Shown here piece by piece: positions 53,579-62,397 of a stretch of 64,000 bases of DNA. Below the pieces are notes generated by a model. It was not told the DNA's origin. It did no database searches and saw nothing but the letters and a program-made list of their open reading frames with translations. The stretch comes from Candidatus Aalborgicola lynettensis (GTDB taxonomy: Bacteria > Pseudomonadota > Gammaproteobacteria > Burkholderiales > Burkholderiaceae_C). The stretch is taken from positions 62,001-126,000 of the forward strand of contig JADJZE010000021.1 of assembly GCA_016719405.1 (NCBI GenBank), in the 5' to 3' direction. How positions within the stretch are numbered: the stretch's first letter is position 1; every line of letters starts with the position of its first letter. The translations under genes were made by a program, and so were the position numbers.

Positions 53579-54790
53579 TCAGTACCGCGGCCGAATCAGC
53601 ATCGGCACAAACTGCCACAGGTACAGCGCCAGCGCGGCAATCCACGCAGCGCTGGCCGCATACAACAGTGCAGCGCTGAGCGGTGTTGACGCAATGGCCG
53701 CCAGGCGCAACGCCACGGCCAGCAGCATCAGCCCGTAGCTGGTGCGCATCGTGCGGTCGGTAACCAAGGGGCGCCCCGTGTGGCCCAGCGCGGTGCGCGT
53801 GACCATGCCCAGAATCAGCACCGAGAAGCCCGCCATGGCAATGGTGTGCACCGGCAACACGCGGGGCAAGTGAATACCGGCATGGGCCAGGGCCGCCAGC
53901 AGCAAGCCCAGCCCCATGGCGCCATAGGCCACATACAAAATCCATAACAGGGCATTGCTGCGCACCGCCAGCGGTTTCCAGCTCAGCACTTGCACCAGCG
54001 CCAGCCCCCCCGCCAGACCCAGAGCCAACGCGGCGAGTATGTTCCACCCGCCCAGCAAACTGGGCACTGCCACGGCACAGGCCGCCAACTGCACCCAGCC
54101 GGTTTCGGTGTGTTTGGGGATATCGAGCCCCGGCACCGCCCGCATGGCAAAGAAAGGAATCACGCGCCGACCAATCAGCAAGGCAATCAGTGCCATCACC
54201 ACCACACCGGCGTTGAAACGCTGCATCAACACCGCATAGTCCCCGCCACTGTGCGCGGTGAGCAGGTACAAGGCGTCCATACCACCCAGCCCCGCCAACA
54301 AGCCTGGAACTGCGTAGTTGCGGCTGTTTTTGGCCTTGACCACCGCGCGCAGCATGGCGAGGGCACCCCAACCGAAGAACGCCAGTTCGGCCAGCATGGC
54401 CACCCAGAAGGCAGCGCCCCAGGGGAGCAAAAAACCGATGCGCGCAATGCCCCACAGGCCACACACCGCTGCCAGCGCCCGCCCGCTCAAGGGGTTGATG
54501 CCGGTCCAACTGGTGCCTGCCGTCATCAAAAAACCCACGGCGATGGTGGCAATAAAGCCCCACAACATTTCGTGCGCGTGCCAGGCAATGCCGGCCAGCG
54601 GCCCGCGCAGCCAGCCCGGCGCAAACACCCATAGTGCAATCGCCACCAACGCCCAGCCGATGCCCGCCAGGTACAGCGGACGAAACGCCAACTCCAAAAA
54701 GGCCTGCATGCTGGGTGCTGCCAGTGCCTTGGGGGCTGGCTCGCGCGGCTGCAACAACACGGTGGCGGGGCGGGGGGCGGGGGTGGTCAT
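53579..54790 (-). CDS. NnrS family haem-copper membrane protein
   Basis: A 403-residue inner-membrane protein with about 12 hydrophobic segments. NnrS landmarks: FRPLYLAGIGWALVAIALW, WHAHEMLWGFI, RRVIPFFAMRA and a histidine-bearing VHTIAMAGFSVLILGMVTRTALGHTGR (cited in parts WHAHEMLWGF and TRTALGHTGRPL). NnrS protects against nitrosative stress and is induced by nitric oxide. An NsrR-like box lies 24 bases upstream of the ATG. Confidence 0.9.
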   Translation of the reverse strand: MTTPAPRPATVLLQPREPAPKALAAPSMQAFLELAFRPLYLAGIGWALVAIALWVFAPGWLRGPLAGIAWHAHEMLWGFIATIAVGFLMTAGTSWTGINPLSGRALAAVCGLWGIARIGFLLPWGAAFWVAMLAELAFFGWGALAMLRAVVKAKNSRNYAVPGLLAGLGGMDALYLLTAHSGGDYAVLMQRFNAGVVVMALIALLIGRRVIPFFAMRAVPGLDIPKHTETGWVQLAACAVAVPSLLGGWNILAALALGLAGGLALVQVLSWKPLAVRSNALLWILYVAYGAMGLGLLLAALAHAGIHLPRVLPVHTIAMAGFSVLILGMVTRTALGHTGRPLVTDRTMRTSYGLMLLAVALRLAAIASTPLSAALLYAASAAWIAALALYLWQFVPMLIRPRY

Positions 54791-54813
54791 GGGTATCAGG
54801 TAGGGGGTCTTAA

Positions 54814-54836
54814 AAGATGCATTCTACGTGCATCTT
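54814..54836. promoter_or_regulatory. NsrR-like operator
   Basis: AAGATGCA-N7-TGCATCTT is a perfect 8+8 inverted repeat matching the known NsrR consensus AAGATGYATTT-N-AAATRCATCTT in arms and spacing. It lies between nnrS and the divergent DUF2249 gene; TATAAT at 54836-54841 abuts it as a -10 element for the plus strand. NsrR would repress both genes until nitric oxide damages its iron-sulfur cluster. Confidence 0.8.
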
Positions 54837-54866
54837 ATAATGCATGCACTTTTATGAGGAATACCC

Positions 54867-55151
54867 ATGCCACCATCTACCCCATCCATGCAGCTGGATA
54901 CCCGCCCCATGGCGCCACTCAGTCGCCACGCCCTGGTCACTTGGACTTTTGACCAGATGCAAGCGAACACCACCATGGAGCTGCTCAGCGACCACGATCC
55001 CCTGCCCCTGCAGCGCCAGTTTGAGGCCGACAAGGCCGGCCTTTTTTCCTGGGAGTATCTGGAAAGCGGGCCCGAGGTGTGGCGCATCGCCATTACCAAA
55101 CGCAAAGGCCAACACGGTGTGAGCCATTGCTGTGGAGCCTGCGGCGGGTAA
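54867..55151 (+). CDS. DUF2249 domain-containing protein (second copy)
   Basis: A 94-residue DUF2249 protein (LLSDHDPLPLQRQFEADKAG, WRIAITKRKG) ending with HCCGACGG, a cysteine-rich tail that could bind metal. GAGGAA precedes the ATG at 54867. It diverges from nnrS and shares the NsrR-like operator. It is not closely similar to the copy at 53268. Confidence 0.85.
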   Translation: MPPSTPSMQLDTRPMAPLSRHALVTWTFDQMQANTTMELLSDHDPLPLQRQFEADKAGLFSWEYLESGPEVWRIAITKRKGQHGVSHCCGACGG

Positions 55152-55284
55152 ACGTCACCGAACACGCTGCGAGCTTGGGTACCAGAGCGTTTTGCTCCGT
55201 GTCCCCCGCCCGCTGTGCGGGCTCCTCCTTAACCTGCGCAGAACACTCTGGCACCCAAGCTCTTCGGCTGCGGTGGTGCGTGTG

Positions 55285-55905
55285 TTACTTCACCTTGGCG
55301 CTGGCGCGTTCCGCCACCCGGTCACGCCAGGCCTGCAGCGCAGGCATGCCTTCTTTGCCGGGGTTGAATTTCATGAGCTTGGCAAACTCGATGGCGCAAA
55401 ACGCGGTGATGTCGGCAATCGTAAAACGCTCCCCCGCCACCCAGGGCTGGCGGCCCAGCAACTGGTCGAACCACGAAGCAACTTCGCGCACCTTCTGGGC
55501 TTGTGAGTGGCCAAAGTCAGGAAACTGCGGCTGCTCCAGCGGTGCCAGGCCGGGGTGGGTGTGGCGCACGGCGTTGGCAATGCCGGCCAGCAGGTAGTGC
55601 TCGACCCGGCGGTCGGCCATTTCAATAAAGGCGCGTTCTTCAAAATCGGCCCCCATCAAATTCGGCTCCGGGTACAGACCTTCCAGGTAGGTGCAGATGG
55701 CGCGGGTTTCGGTCAACACACGGCCATCATCCAGCTCCAGCGCAGGCACCCGGGCCAGCGGATTTTTGGCGCGGTAGGCCTCGCCTTTGTGTTCCTGGGC
55801 ATTCAGATCGACCGGCACCAGGTCGATACCCTGAATGCCTTTTTCCACCATAAACATGGTGACACGCCGGGGGTTGGGCGCACTAGGGGCGACGTAGAGT
55901 TGCAT
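55285..55905 (-). CDS. Glutathione S-transferase
   Basis: A 206-residue GST. The N-terminal thioredoxin-like domain has SAPNPRRVTMFM, the cis-proline motif RVPALELDDG and the glutathione contact LTETRAIC. The C-terminal helical domain has the N-capping box FTIADITAFCAIEF. The second ATG (55905) is better spaced from AAGGAA than the first (55911). The physiological substrate is not known. Confidence 0.9.
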   Translation of the reverse strand: MQLYVAPSAPNPRRVTMFMVEKGIQGIDLVPVDLNAQEHKGEAYRAKNPLARVPALELDDGRVLTETRAICTYLEGLYPEPNLMGADFEERAFIEMADRRVEHYLLAGIANAVRHTHPGLAPLEQPQFPDFGHSQAQKVREVASWFDQLLGRQPWVAGERFTIADITAFCAIEFAKLMKFNPGKEGMPALQAWRDRVAERASAKVK

Positions 55906-56011
55906 GGCCATTTCCTTGTTGCAGGGTTAACGCGAAAAACTGTGATTCGGCACTGCGCACGCGTCGCGCCTCGGCATATGAAAGTCAGCGCAGTGAGCGA
56001 TGGCAATGCCG

Positions 56012-56716
56012 TCACGCCCGCGATGATTGCCCGGTTTCCAGCATCTTGCGGGCCTCTTCTGCAAATTGTTTTGCACGGGCAGGGTCATCGGTGCGCAGGT
56101 CCAGCGACGAGGGTGGCGCCTGGATGCCGCGCTGTACCGCAGGGCGCTCGCGGATGGCGTCGCGCCAGCGCTTGAGGTGCGGCAGGTCGTCCACCTCCAC
56201 GCCCGACCAGCGGTGCGTGCGCACCCAGGCCCAGTTGGCAATGTCGGCAATGGAGTAATCACCGGCCAGGTATTCGTGGTCTTTCAAATGCCCATCGAGC
56301 ACGCGAAACAGGCGCCGACTTTCACCCTGGTAGCGGTCAATCACGCTCTGGATTTTTTCCGGGAAGTAGCGGAAAAACACGTTGGCCTGACCCATCATGG
56401 GGCCGATACCGCCCATCTGGAACATCAGCCACTGGATGACACGCGAGCGCCCCTTCACGTCGGATGGCATCAGGCGCCCGGTTTTTTCTGCCAGGTACAA
56501 AAGGATGGCACCGGACTCGAAGACTGCAAAATCATCCTGCTCGTGGTCCACGATGGCGGGTATGCGCCCATTGGGGTTGATGGCCAGATACGCCGGCGCC
56601 TTTTGCTCGCCCTTGGACAAATCCAGCACTTTCAGGGTGTAGGGCAAGGCCAGCTCTTCCAGTGCGATGGACACTTTGTGTCCGTTGGGCGTGGCGGCGG
56701 TGTAGAGGTCGATCAT
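56012..56716 (-). CDS. Glutathione S-transferase (YfcG/YghU-like)
   Basis: A 234-residue GST of the Nu-like type: MIDLYTAATPNGHKVSIALE (thiol-contacting TPNG), INPNGRIPAIVDHE, VFESGAILLYLAEKTG and YSIADIANWAWV. YfcG relatives reduce disulfides with glutathione. The ATG at 56716 follows AGGA; the open frame upstream has no similarity. It is not in an operon with the other GST (107-base gap) but has the same direction. Confidence 0.9.
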   Translation of the reverse strand: MIDLYTAATPNGHKVSIALEELALPYTLKVLDLSKGEQKAPAYLAINPNGRIPAIVDHEQDDFAVFESGAILLYLAEKTGRLMPSDVKGRSRVIQWLMFQMGGIGPMMGQANVFFRYFPEKIQSVIDRYQGESRRLFRVLDGHLKDHEYLAGDYSIADIANWAWVRTHRWSGVEVDDLPHLKRWRDAIRERPAVQRGIQAPPSSLDLRTDDPARAKQFAEEARKMLETGQSSRA

Positions 56717-56810
56717 GGTGGCGTCCTGATGGGGGGAGTGAAGCAAATTACCCCCATGGTAGCGGCGCTTCGCAGAGTCTGCCGGGCACCGCCCTGCATG
56801 CGCCACATGC

Positions 56811-58316
56811 TTAGGCCATAAAGCCCAGATCAGTGGGGTAATGCATGCCGTCGTAGCTGCCGCCAAAGTTCACGATATTGGGCAATACCCCGGCCATTTC
56901 AGTCACCGGGTCTACACCAAACCATTGGGCCAGGGTGGCAGCGTACTGGTCGACCGAGGTGCTGGGCAACAAGCGCCCCTGGCCCACATGCCATTTGGCT
57001 GCGGCGTCGTATACCCCGGCGGTTTTGCTGTCGCTCACACTCACCGGTGGTGGCGTGCCGTAGAACGCCTTACCCCGCACCGCACCACCCACAATGAAGT
57101 GGTGACCGCCCCAGCCGTGGTCGGAGCCATCGCCATTGGATGTGAGTGTGCGGCCAAAATCCGATGCGGTAAAACTGGTCACCGCATCGGCCACGCCCAG
57201 CTCCACCGTGGCGTTGTAAAACGCGCTCAAGGCCGCACTGACGTTGCCCAGCAGCGTAGGGTGCTGGGCAATCAGGTTGTCGTGCAAGTCGAACCCACCC
57301 AGCGAAACAAAAAACACCTGGCGCCGCACGCCCAGCGACGCCCGCCCTTTTATCAGGCGCGCCACCATTTTGAGCTGCTGCGACAGGCTGTCGGTGGCAA
57401 ATTCGGTGGTCAACACACCCGCGCCCAGCGCCGCGCTGACAGCCGCCTCGGCATCGATGGCGCGGCGGGTGACGGCGTTGTAGTCGTGCTCCAGCCTGTG
57501 GGCCCCGTTTTGCTGCACCAGCGCGCGCAGGGCCGCTGGCAAGGCAGTGGAGCCATACACCGAGGTGTTGGTCACCGGCTTGATTTTGATGGCACCACTG
57601 GTGCTCACCTGGTACTGCAGCGCCGCATCCCCCGACAGGAACACCGTATTGCCCGCCACCGATATGCCGGTAAACACCGCATTGCTGTTGAGCCCCGCGC
57701 CGCTGGGCACCACCAGGTCGCCGATATTGCCACCCCAGCCCACTTTGGAGCCCTCGGGCGAAGACGACTGCCAGATGGAAGCCTGGTCGTTGTGCGAAAA
57801 CAATTGCGGCGGACGCGGGTACAGGCTGCGGTTGCTGCTGTGGTAGTCGGCTCGGCTCAGGGGTTTTACCAGCGGCCCCACGTTGAGCTGCACCGCCGCA
57901 TGGCCCGCATTAAACAGACCCGCCAGCGCAGCCATGGACGGGTGCAGCGCAAACTGGCGCGGCACTCCCAGGGTGTCCACCGGCGCCACCGTGGGCGTCA
58001 GCAGCGTAGCCGCAAGGTCCGCCTGCCCCAGCGCAATGCCGCCCGCCGTGCGCCCGGCACCGCCGCCCCGGATGGCGCTGTACTGGTCGTAACTGGCGGT
58101 GTCATACGGCACCACGGTGTTGGCGTAGTCGTTACCGCCGTACAGAAACACGCAGACCAGGGCCTTGTAGTCACCACCGGGGGCGTTGAAGGCCGCCGCC
58201 CGCCCGATGGCGGCCAAGTTCAGCGCCAGGGGCAGTGCCGCGCTGCCCAGGGCCAGTTGACCGGTGCGGCGCAAAAAGTCGCGTCGCGACGCTTGGGGAT
58301 GGGAATGTGCGGACAT
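56811..58316 (-). CDS. DUF1501 domain-containing secreted protein
   Basis: A 501-residue protein with a twin-arginine signal (SRRDFLRRTGQLALGSAALPL). The body belongs to DUF1501, a branch of the alkaline phosphatase/sulfatase superfamily: CVFLYGGNDYANTVVPYD, FFVSLGGFDLHDN, SDFGRTLTSNGDGSDHGWGGHHFIVG (cited here in parts). The role is unknown, probably periplasmic or extracellular. AGGAGA precedes the ATG at 58316. It begins 11 bases after the DUF1800 stop; the two families almost always occur together. Confidence 0.88.
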   Translation of the reverse strand: MSAHSHPQASRRDFLRRTGQLALGSAALPLALNLAAIGRAAAFNAPGGDYKALVCVFLYGGNDYANTVVPYDTASYDQYSAIRGGGAGRTAGGIALGQADLAATLLTPTVAPVDTLGVPRQFALHPSMAALAGLFNAGHAAVQLNVGPLVKPLSRADYHSSNRSLYPRPPQLFSHNDQASIWQSSSPEGSKVGWGGNIGDLVVPSGAGLNSNAVFTGISVAGNTVFLSGDAALQYQVSTSGAIKIKPVTNTSVYGSTALPAALRALVQQNGAHRLEHDYNAVTRRAIDAEAAVSAALGAGVLTTEFATDSLSQQLKMVARLIKGRASLGVRRQVFFVSLGGFDLHDNLIAQHPTLLGNVSAALSAFYNATVELGVADAVTSFTASDFGRTLTSNGDGSDHGWGGHHFIVGGAVRGKAFYGTPPPVSVSDSKTAGVYDAAAKWHVGQGRLLPSTSVDQYAATLAQWFGVDPVTEMAGVLPNIVNFGGSYDGMHYPTDLGFMA

Positions 58317-58327
58317 GGTGCCGTCTC

Positions 58328-60157
58328 CTATTTCTGGACCAGGTATTCGGCGCAGGCCATCACCATCAGCACCGCAGCACACACGCGATTGCGCTGCGTG
58401 CTGGCCGAACTGCTGGCCGTAACGGGCGTGGCACTGAGCGTGTTCACAATCAGGGTGCGTGTGGCGCTGGAAAGCTGGCCTGCACACAAGAGCAGGTTCA
58501 GCCGGTTGACCAGTGCGGCGGGGTCTCGCACCAGCGCCAACTCGGCGGTGTAGGCGGCCTTGATGTCGCCGGATGCGATGCCGCTGTCGATCACGCCCAT
58601 CATGTAGTTCAGGTACCCACCGACGCTGCTCTCGTTGACGATCTGGAACTCGGGCGCCACTTTACCGGAGGCCAGCGTGGTGGCCGGCGGCACATAGCCG
58701 GGGCGGAAGTAGTTAAACACCGACGGTGCGCGCAGCGGGCTTTGCCCCAGTTGGGTACCGGGGTTGCTCAGGTCGCCAATCTTCCAGGCACCGCTGCTGG
58801 AGCGCACGCCAAAGGTACGCGCCCATTGCACCAGGCGCACCATGGGTTCACGCAGTTTGCCGAACTCGGGGTCACCCAGAGCGGCCGGTGCGCGCGCCTC
58901 GTCGTCCAACAAGACCGCTGCAAACACATGGGCCAGATCGCCGCGCACACCGGCGCCGTTGTTGGCAAACACCGTCGCCACCCGCGCCACGTAGGCCGGA
59001 CTCGGGTTGCTGGTGACCAGCCGCTGGATCATTTGCCGCGCAAAAAACGGCGCGGTGTTGGGGTGGTTGAACAGGGTATCCAGCGCAATACCCAAGGCCA
59101 CCGTGGCATCGGTGTTGGCCGGTATGTTGGTGCCCAGAAACGTGGCCGCCAGCGTGGAATGGTTGGCCGCATTGAGCTTCATGGGCAGCCGGGCAAAGGT
59201 GGTGCTGGACACGGTGCGTGTGCCGCCACCGGTCTGTGCGATGGTGGTGGGCACGTTCTGACTCTGGTCCACGTCGTAGCCGGTGAACACACGCGCCAAG
59301 TTGCTCACGTCGCTGGCGGTGTAGGTATCTATTGTGTTGCCCGCGCTGTCGGTTTGCGCCGTTCCGTCGGCGTTGAGCTGCACCAGCCCGATGCTGAACA
59401 ATTGCATCACCTCGCGGGCATAGTTTTCGTCGGGCTGGCGCCCGGCGCTGTTTTCTTTCAGATTGCCTTTGGTATTGAGGTAATAGCCCATGCCCACGTT
59501 CAGGGTGATGGCCTGCAGCAAATCGCGGTAATTACCCAGCGCGTGCTGGCACAGGGTGTCCCAGTAATGCGCCATGATGTGGCTGCGCCAGGTAGCACTG
59601 ACCCCGGCCAGCGACACCACAAAAAATTCCGACAGCGCCAGCGCCAGGCGTTTGCGCAGCGCATCACTCGCCCCTATGAGCTGGCTCCAGACCATGTAGT
59701 CCGCCGGGTAGGACTGGTCGTAGTAATGGCCGCTGTTCTGTGCATCACCATAACCTTGGGCTTCCAGCCAATCCCAGCCCGTGGTGTACGGGGTGGCCAT
59801 TTGTGCCTGCAGCCAGGGCGCATAACCCAGGCGGCGCACGCTGCTGATGTCGGCATCGGTGGCGGCAAACTGGGCCTGCTGCAAAAACCGCGCGGCCTGC
59901 TCGTCGGTCGCGGGGCTGGGGTAGGTGTAGCCCGCGCTGGGCAGGGATACGGCGCGGCCATCGACGGGGGTGGCAACAAACGGCGCGGTACCACTCCCGC
60001 CTGCGCCACCACATGCGCAAAGGGCCGCCACAGCAGTGAGCGTCAAGGCGGCCGTCGACGCGCTGGCGTGGTGCGCCAAACCGGCTTCGGGTTGCGCCCC
60101 GGGTAAGTGCGGGGTCAATAGCGACGGAACTGGTGCATCCCAACCTGCGATATGCAT
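58328..60157 (-). CDS. DUF1800 domain-containing protein
   Basis: A 609-residue protein, probably exported: a hydrophobic stretch near 35-47 ends in a possible lipobox (ALCAC). DUF1800 landmarks are ARFLQQAQFAATDADI, RKRLALALSEFFVVSL, NYAREVMQLFSIGL, RVFTGYD and RQMIQRLVTSNPSPAYV. The function is unknown; it forms a pair with DUF1501 downstream. GAGAGG precedes the ATG at 60157. The cell location beyond export cannot be told. Confidence 0.88.
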   Translation of the reverse strand: MHIAGWDAPVPSLLTPHLPGAQPEAGLAHHASASTAALTLTAVAALCACGGAGGSGTAPFVATPVDGRAVSLPSAGYTYPSPATDEQAARFLQQAQFAATDADISSVRRLGYAPWLQAQMATPYTTGWDWLEAQGYGDAQNSGHYYDQSYPADYMVWSQLIGASDALRKRLALALSEFFVVSLAGVSATWRSHIMAHYWDTLCQHALGNYRDLLQAITLNVGMGYYLNTKGNLKENSAGRQPDENYAREVMQLFSIGLVQLNADGTAQTDSAGNTIDTYTASDVSNLARVFTGYDVDQSQNVPTTIAQTGGGTRTVSSTTFARLPMKLNAANHSTLAATFLGTNIPANTDATVALGIALDTLFNHPNTAPFFARQMIQRLVTSNPSPAYVARVATVFANNGAGVRGDLAHVFAAVLLDDEARAPAALGDPEFGKLREPMVRLVQWARTFGVRSSSGAWKIGDLSNPGTQLGQSPLRAPSVFNYFRPGYVPPATTLASGKVAPEFQIVNESSVGGYLNYMMGVIDSGIASGDIKAAYTAELALVRDPAALVNRLNLLLCAGQLSSATRTLIVNTLSATPVTASSSASTQRNRVCAAVLMVMACAEYLVQK

Positions 60158-60405
60158 GCAAAACCTCTCTGGCGGCCCGAATAAACGAAGGATAGAGCTC
60201 GACGGGGGAGCTTATGACCCGCTACGTACCAGGCAAAGTCGTCTTACAAACAATTACCCCACACACCGCACCAAACCCCAACGCCGGGGCAGGTGTGAGG
60301 CGTGGTGTGCAGGTGTGTTCCATTTCGTGCGATTTGTTTTGCATTTGCGCATACAGATTCGGACAAAACTGCCTGCAGCGCCCGTCCGATGGGCGCATAT
60401 AACTA
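60158..60405. other. Gap upstream of the DUF1800 gene
   Basis: 248 bases without a gene. It contains CA-rich and GTGTG-rich tracts and must hold the promoter of the DUF1800-DUF1501 operon, since pyrF ends here in the same direction. No clear terminator for pyrF is visible. Confidence 0.4.
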
Positions 60406-61260
60406 CTAATTTGATAGTACTTGTTGCCACGCCGCGCGCAGCACATCGCGCGTGCGCAATGCCTCTGTGCGCGCTGCGGCGGCAAAGTCCGCTCCGGCAG
60501 AGGCGTACAAAATGGCGCGCGACGAGTTCACCACAATCGGCCCGCTCGACGCCTGCGCCGTGCCGCGCCACCCGGCTTTGACCGTGGCCACGGCATCCCC
60601 GCCCTGCGCGCCCACACCGGGAATCAGCAAGGGCAATGTCGGCGCCAGCGCACGCACACGCTCAATTTCTGCAGGATACGTGGCCCCCACCACCAGCCCC
60701 AACTGGCCGTTCAGGTTCCAGGGCCCCTGCGCCAGGCGCGCGATGTGCTCGTACACCAGGGGCGTGCCCTCCACACTGGACAGGCGCTGCGATTGCAGAT
60801 CGTCGCCACCGGGGTTGGAGGTGCGGCACAGCAGGAAAGCACCTTTGCTGTGGTACTTGAGGTAAGGCGCCACCGAGTCAAAACCCATAAAGGGCGACAG
60901 GGTGACGGCATCGGCACCGTAGCGCTCAAAGGCCTCAATGGCGTACTGCTCGGCGGTGCTGCCAATGTCGCCGCGCTTGGCGTCCAGAATCACCGGCACC
61001 CGGGGTGCGGCACTGCGCATGTGCGCAATCAGGCGCTCCAACTGGGCTTCGGCCCGGTGGGCGGCAAAGTAGGCAATCTGCGGCTTGAAGGCCATGGCCA
61101 GATCGGCCGTGGCGTCGACGATGGCCGCGCAAAAGTCAAAAATCTTGCTGCTATCACCACGCCAGTGGGTGGGGAACTTGGCCGGTTCGGGGTCCAGCCC
61201 CACACACAAGAGGGAGCCGTTTTGGCGCTCGGCGTTGCGCAACTGGTCGAGGAAGGTCAT
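60406..61260 (-). CDS. pyrF: Orotidine 5'-phosphate decarboxylase
   Basis: Last step of UMP synthesis: decarboxylates OMP. The 284-residue protein is the longer subfamily 2 form. Catalytic Lys95 and Asp residues lie in ILDAKRGDIGSTAEQYA; LCVGLDPEPAKFP and LLIPGVGAQGGD are intact. It starts at the ATG at 61260. Monocistronic as far as can be seen. Confidence 0.96.
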   Translation of the reverse strand: MTFLDQLRNAERQNGSLLCVGLDPEPAKFPTHWRGDSSKIFDFCAAIVDATADLAMAFKPQIAYFAAHRAEAQLERLIAHMRSAAPRVPVILDAKRGDIGSTAEQYAIEAFERYGADAVTLSPFMGFDSVAPYLKYHSKGAFLLCRTSNPGGDDLQSQRLSSVEGTPLVYEHIARLAQGPWNLNGQLGLVVGATYPAEIERVRALAPTLPLLIPGVGAQGGDAVATVKAGWRGTAQASSGPIVVNSSRAILYASAGADFAAAARTEALRTRDVLRAAWQQVLSN

Positions 61261-61476
61261 GGCGGGATTGTACGGAGCAGCCCTAATCAGCTATTTTGCC
61301 AACGCATCCCCGCGTTTTTCGGCCTTTTCAGCCGTATCGACAGTTACCTGAACGCCTTGGGCCCCTTTTTTGCGGCCGCCTGAATCAATGTGCGCTTGTG
61401 GGCCGCTTCTGCCTCTGCCCTTTCGAACGTAGCGATGAGCTCGGCATGTGCAAGGGATGGTGCCCGAAAAATCCAT
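61261..61476 (-). other. Possible small broken gene after parA
   Basis: On the minus strand, directly after the ParA stop, an ATG (overlapping AAATGA) could start MNGFF, and one further frame then reads APSLAHAELIATFERAEAEAA and RTLIQAAAKKGPKAF without stops. Joining them needs one extra T in a TTTTT run. A 61-residue open frame (61291-61476) covers the same stretch in a third frame and ends EKAEKRGDALAK. Codon use looks gene-like, but no family is recognised. Confidence 0.3.
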
Positions 61477-62241
61477 TCATTTGAGGGCGTCGTGCAACGC
61501 CACAAACTCCTGCGTCAACATGTGCCCGGGGTCCAAAAAAATCATGGGCAGCGACTGCTCGTGCGACTCGCGGATGCGCACCGAGGACCGCAGGTAGGGC
61601 TGCAGCACCGGCAGGCCCTCGTCAATCAACTCCTGCACCATGCGCTGGGGCAGGTTGGCGCGGGCCTGGAACTGGTTGACGATGATGCCTTCCACCTTGA
61701 GTTTGGGGTTGTGGTCGGACTTGATTTCTTGCACGTTGTCCATCAGGGTGTAGAGTGCGCGGCGCGAAAAGTCGTCGCAGTCGAAGGGTATCAAACAGCC
61801 CTTGGCCGCAATCAACGCGCTGCGGGTGTAGAAATTGAGCGCCGGGGGCGTGTCGATGTAAATCTGGTCGTAGATTTTGGCCAACCGGTCCAGCGCATCG
61901 CGCAGTTTGTATATTTTGTGACGAGATTCCAGTTTGCCGTGCAATTCGTCAAGTTCAGGGCTGGACGGCATCACATCCAGACCCTCCCACGGAGTTTGTG
62001 TCACGTATTCGCAGGCCTCTTTGTCGCGGATGCTGAACTTGAGGCTTTGCTCAAAAAATTCCGCCACGTTGGGAAGATCTTTCGGCATGTCAGCGCCCAG
62101 TAAATAGCGGGTGGAATTGCCCTGGGAGTCGAGATCAATCACCAAGGTCCGCATGCCTTGCGAGGCGCTGATGGCAGCGAGATTGCAGGTAATAGTGGAC
62201 TTTCCGACGCCCCCTTTTTGGTTGAAAACAACGTGCTGCAT
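61477..62241 (-). CDS. ParA family ATPase
   Basis: A 254-residue deviant Walker ATPase: KGGVGKST (9-16), VIDLDSQGNSTRYLLG and YIDTPPALNFYTRSAL. The start is the ATG at 62241 behind GGGGAA (MQHVVFNQKGG). No ParB gene or parS-like site is nearby, so this is an orphan ParA, more likely used to place a cellular cargo than to segregate a chromosome. It diverges from the cytochrome gene over 156 bases. Confidence 0.9.
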   Translation of the reverse strand: MQHVVFNQKGGVGKSTITCNLAAISASQGMRTLVIDLDSQGNSTRYLLGADMPKDLPNVAEFFEQSLKFSIRDKEACEYVTQTPWEGLDVMPSSPELDELHGKLESRHKIYKLRDALDRLAKIYDQIYIDTPPALNFYTRSALIAAKGCLIPFDCDDFSRRALYTLMDNVQEIKSDHNPKLKVEGIIVNQFQARANLPQRMVQELIDEGLPVLQPYLRSSVRIRESHEQSLPMIFLDPGHMLTQEFVALHDALK

Positions 62242-62354
62242 GCAATGTTCCCCGTAGTGATGTGGAGTGATGAAGTAAGCCCGAAGTGTACGCCCAGCCA
62301 TACCAGGTAGCAGCCTGCAAACCGTGATGCCGCCTGCATTTTTGGGTCGCTCGG

Positions 62355-62360
62355 TATAAT
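62355..62360 (+). promoter_or_regulatory. -10 element of the cytochrome c5 gene
   Basis: A perfect TATAAT lies 38 bases before the ATG at 62398, with only a weak -35-like CCTGCA about 16 bases upstream. GAGGA just before the ATG is the ribosome site. Confidence 0.55.
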
Positions 62361-62397
62361 TCCAAGCTTTTGAAGCCCCCGATATTTTGAGGACACC

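Noticed and set aside
56841..60106. Long plus-strand frames (570 and 623 codons) opposite the DUF1501 and DUF1800 genes
   Set aside because: No recognisable domain; the opposite strand encodes complete conserved proteins with good starts.
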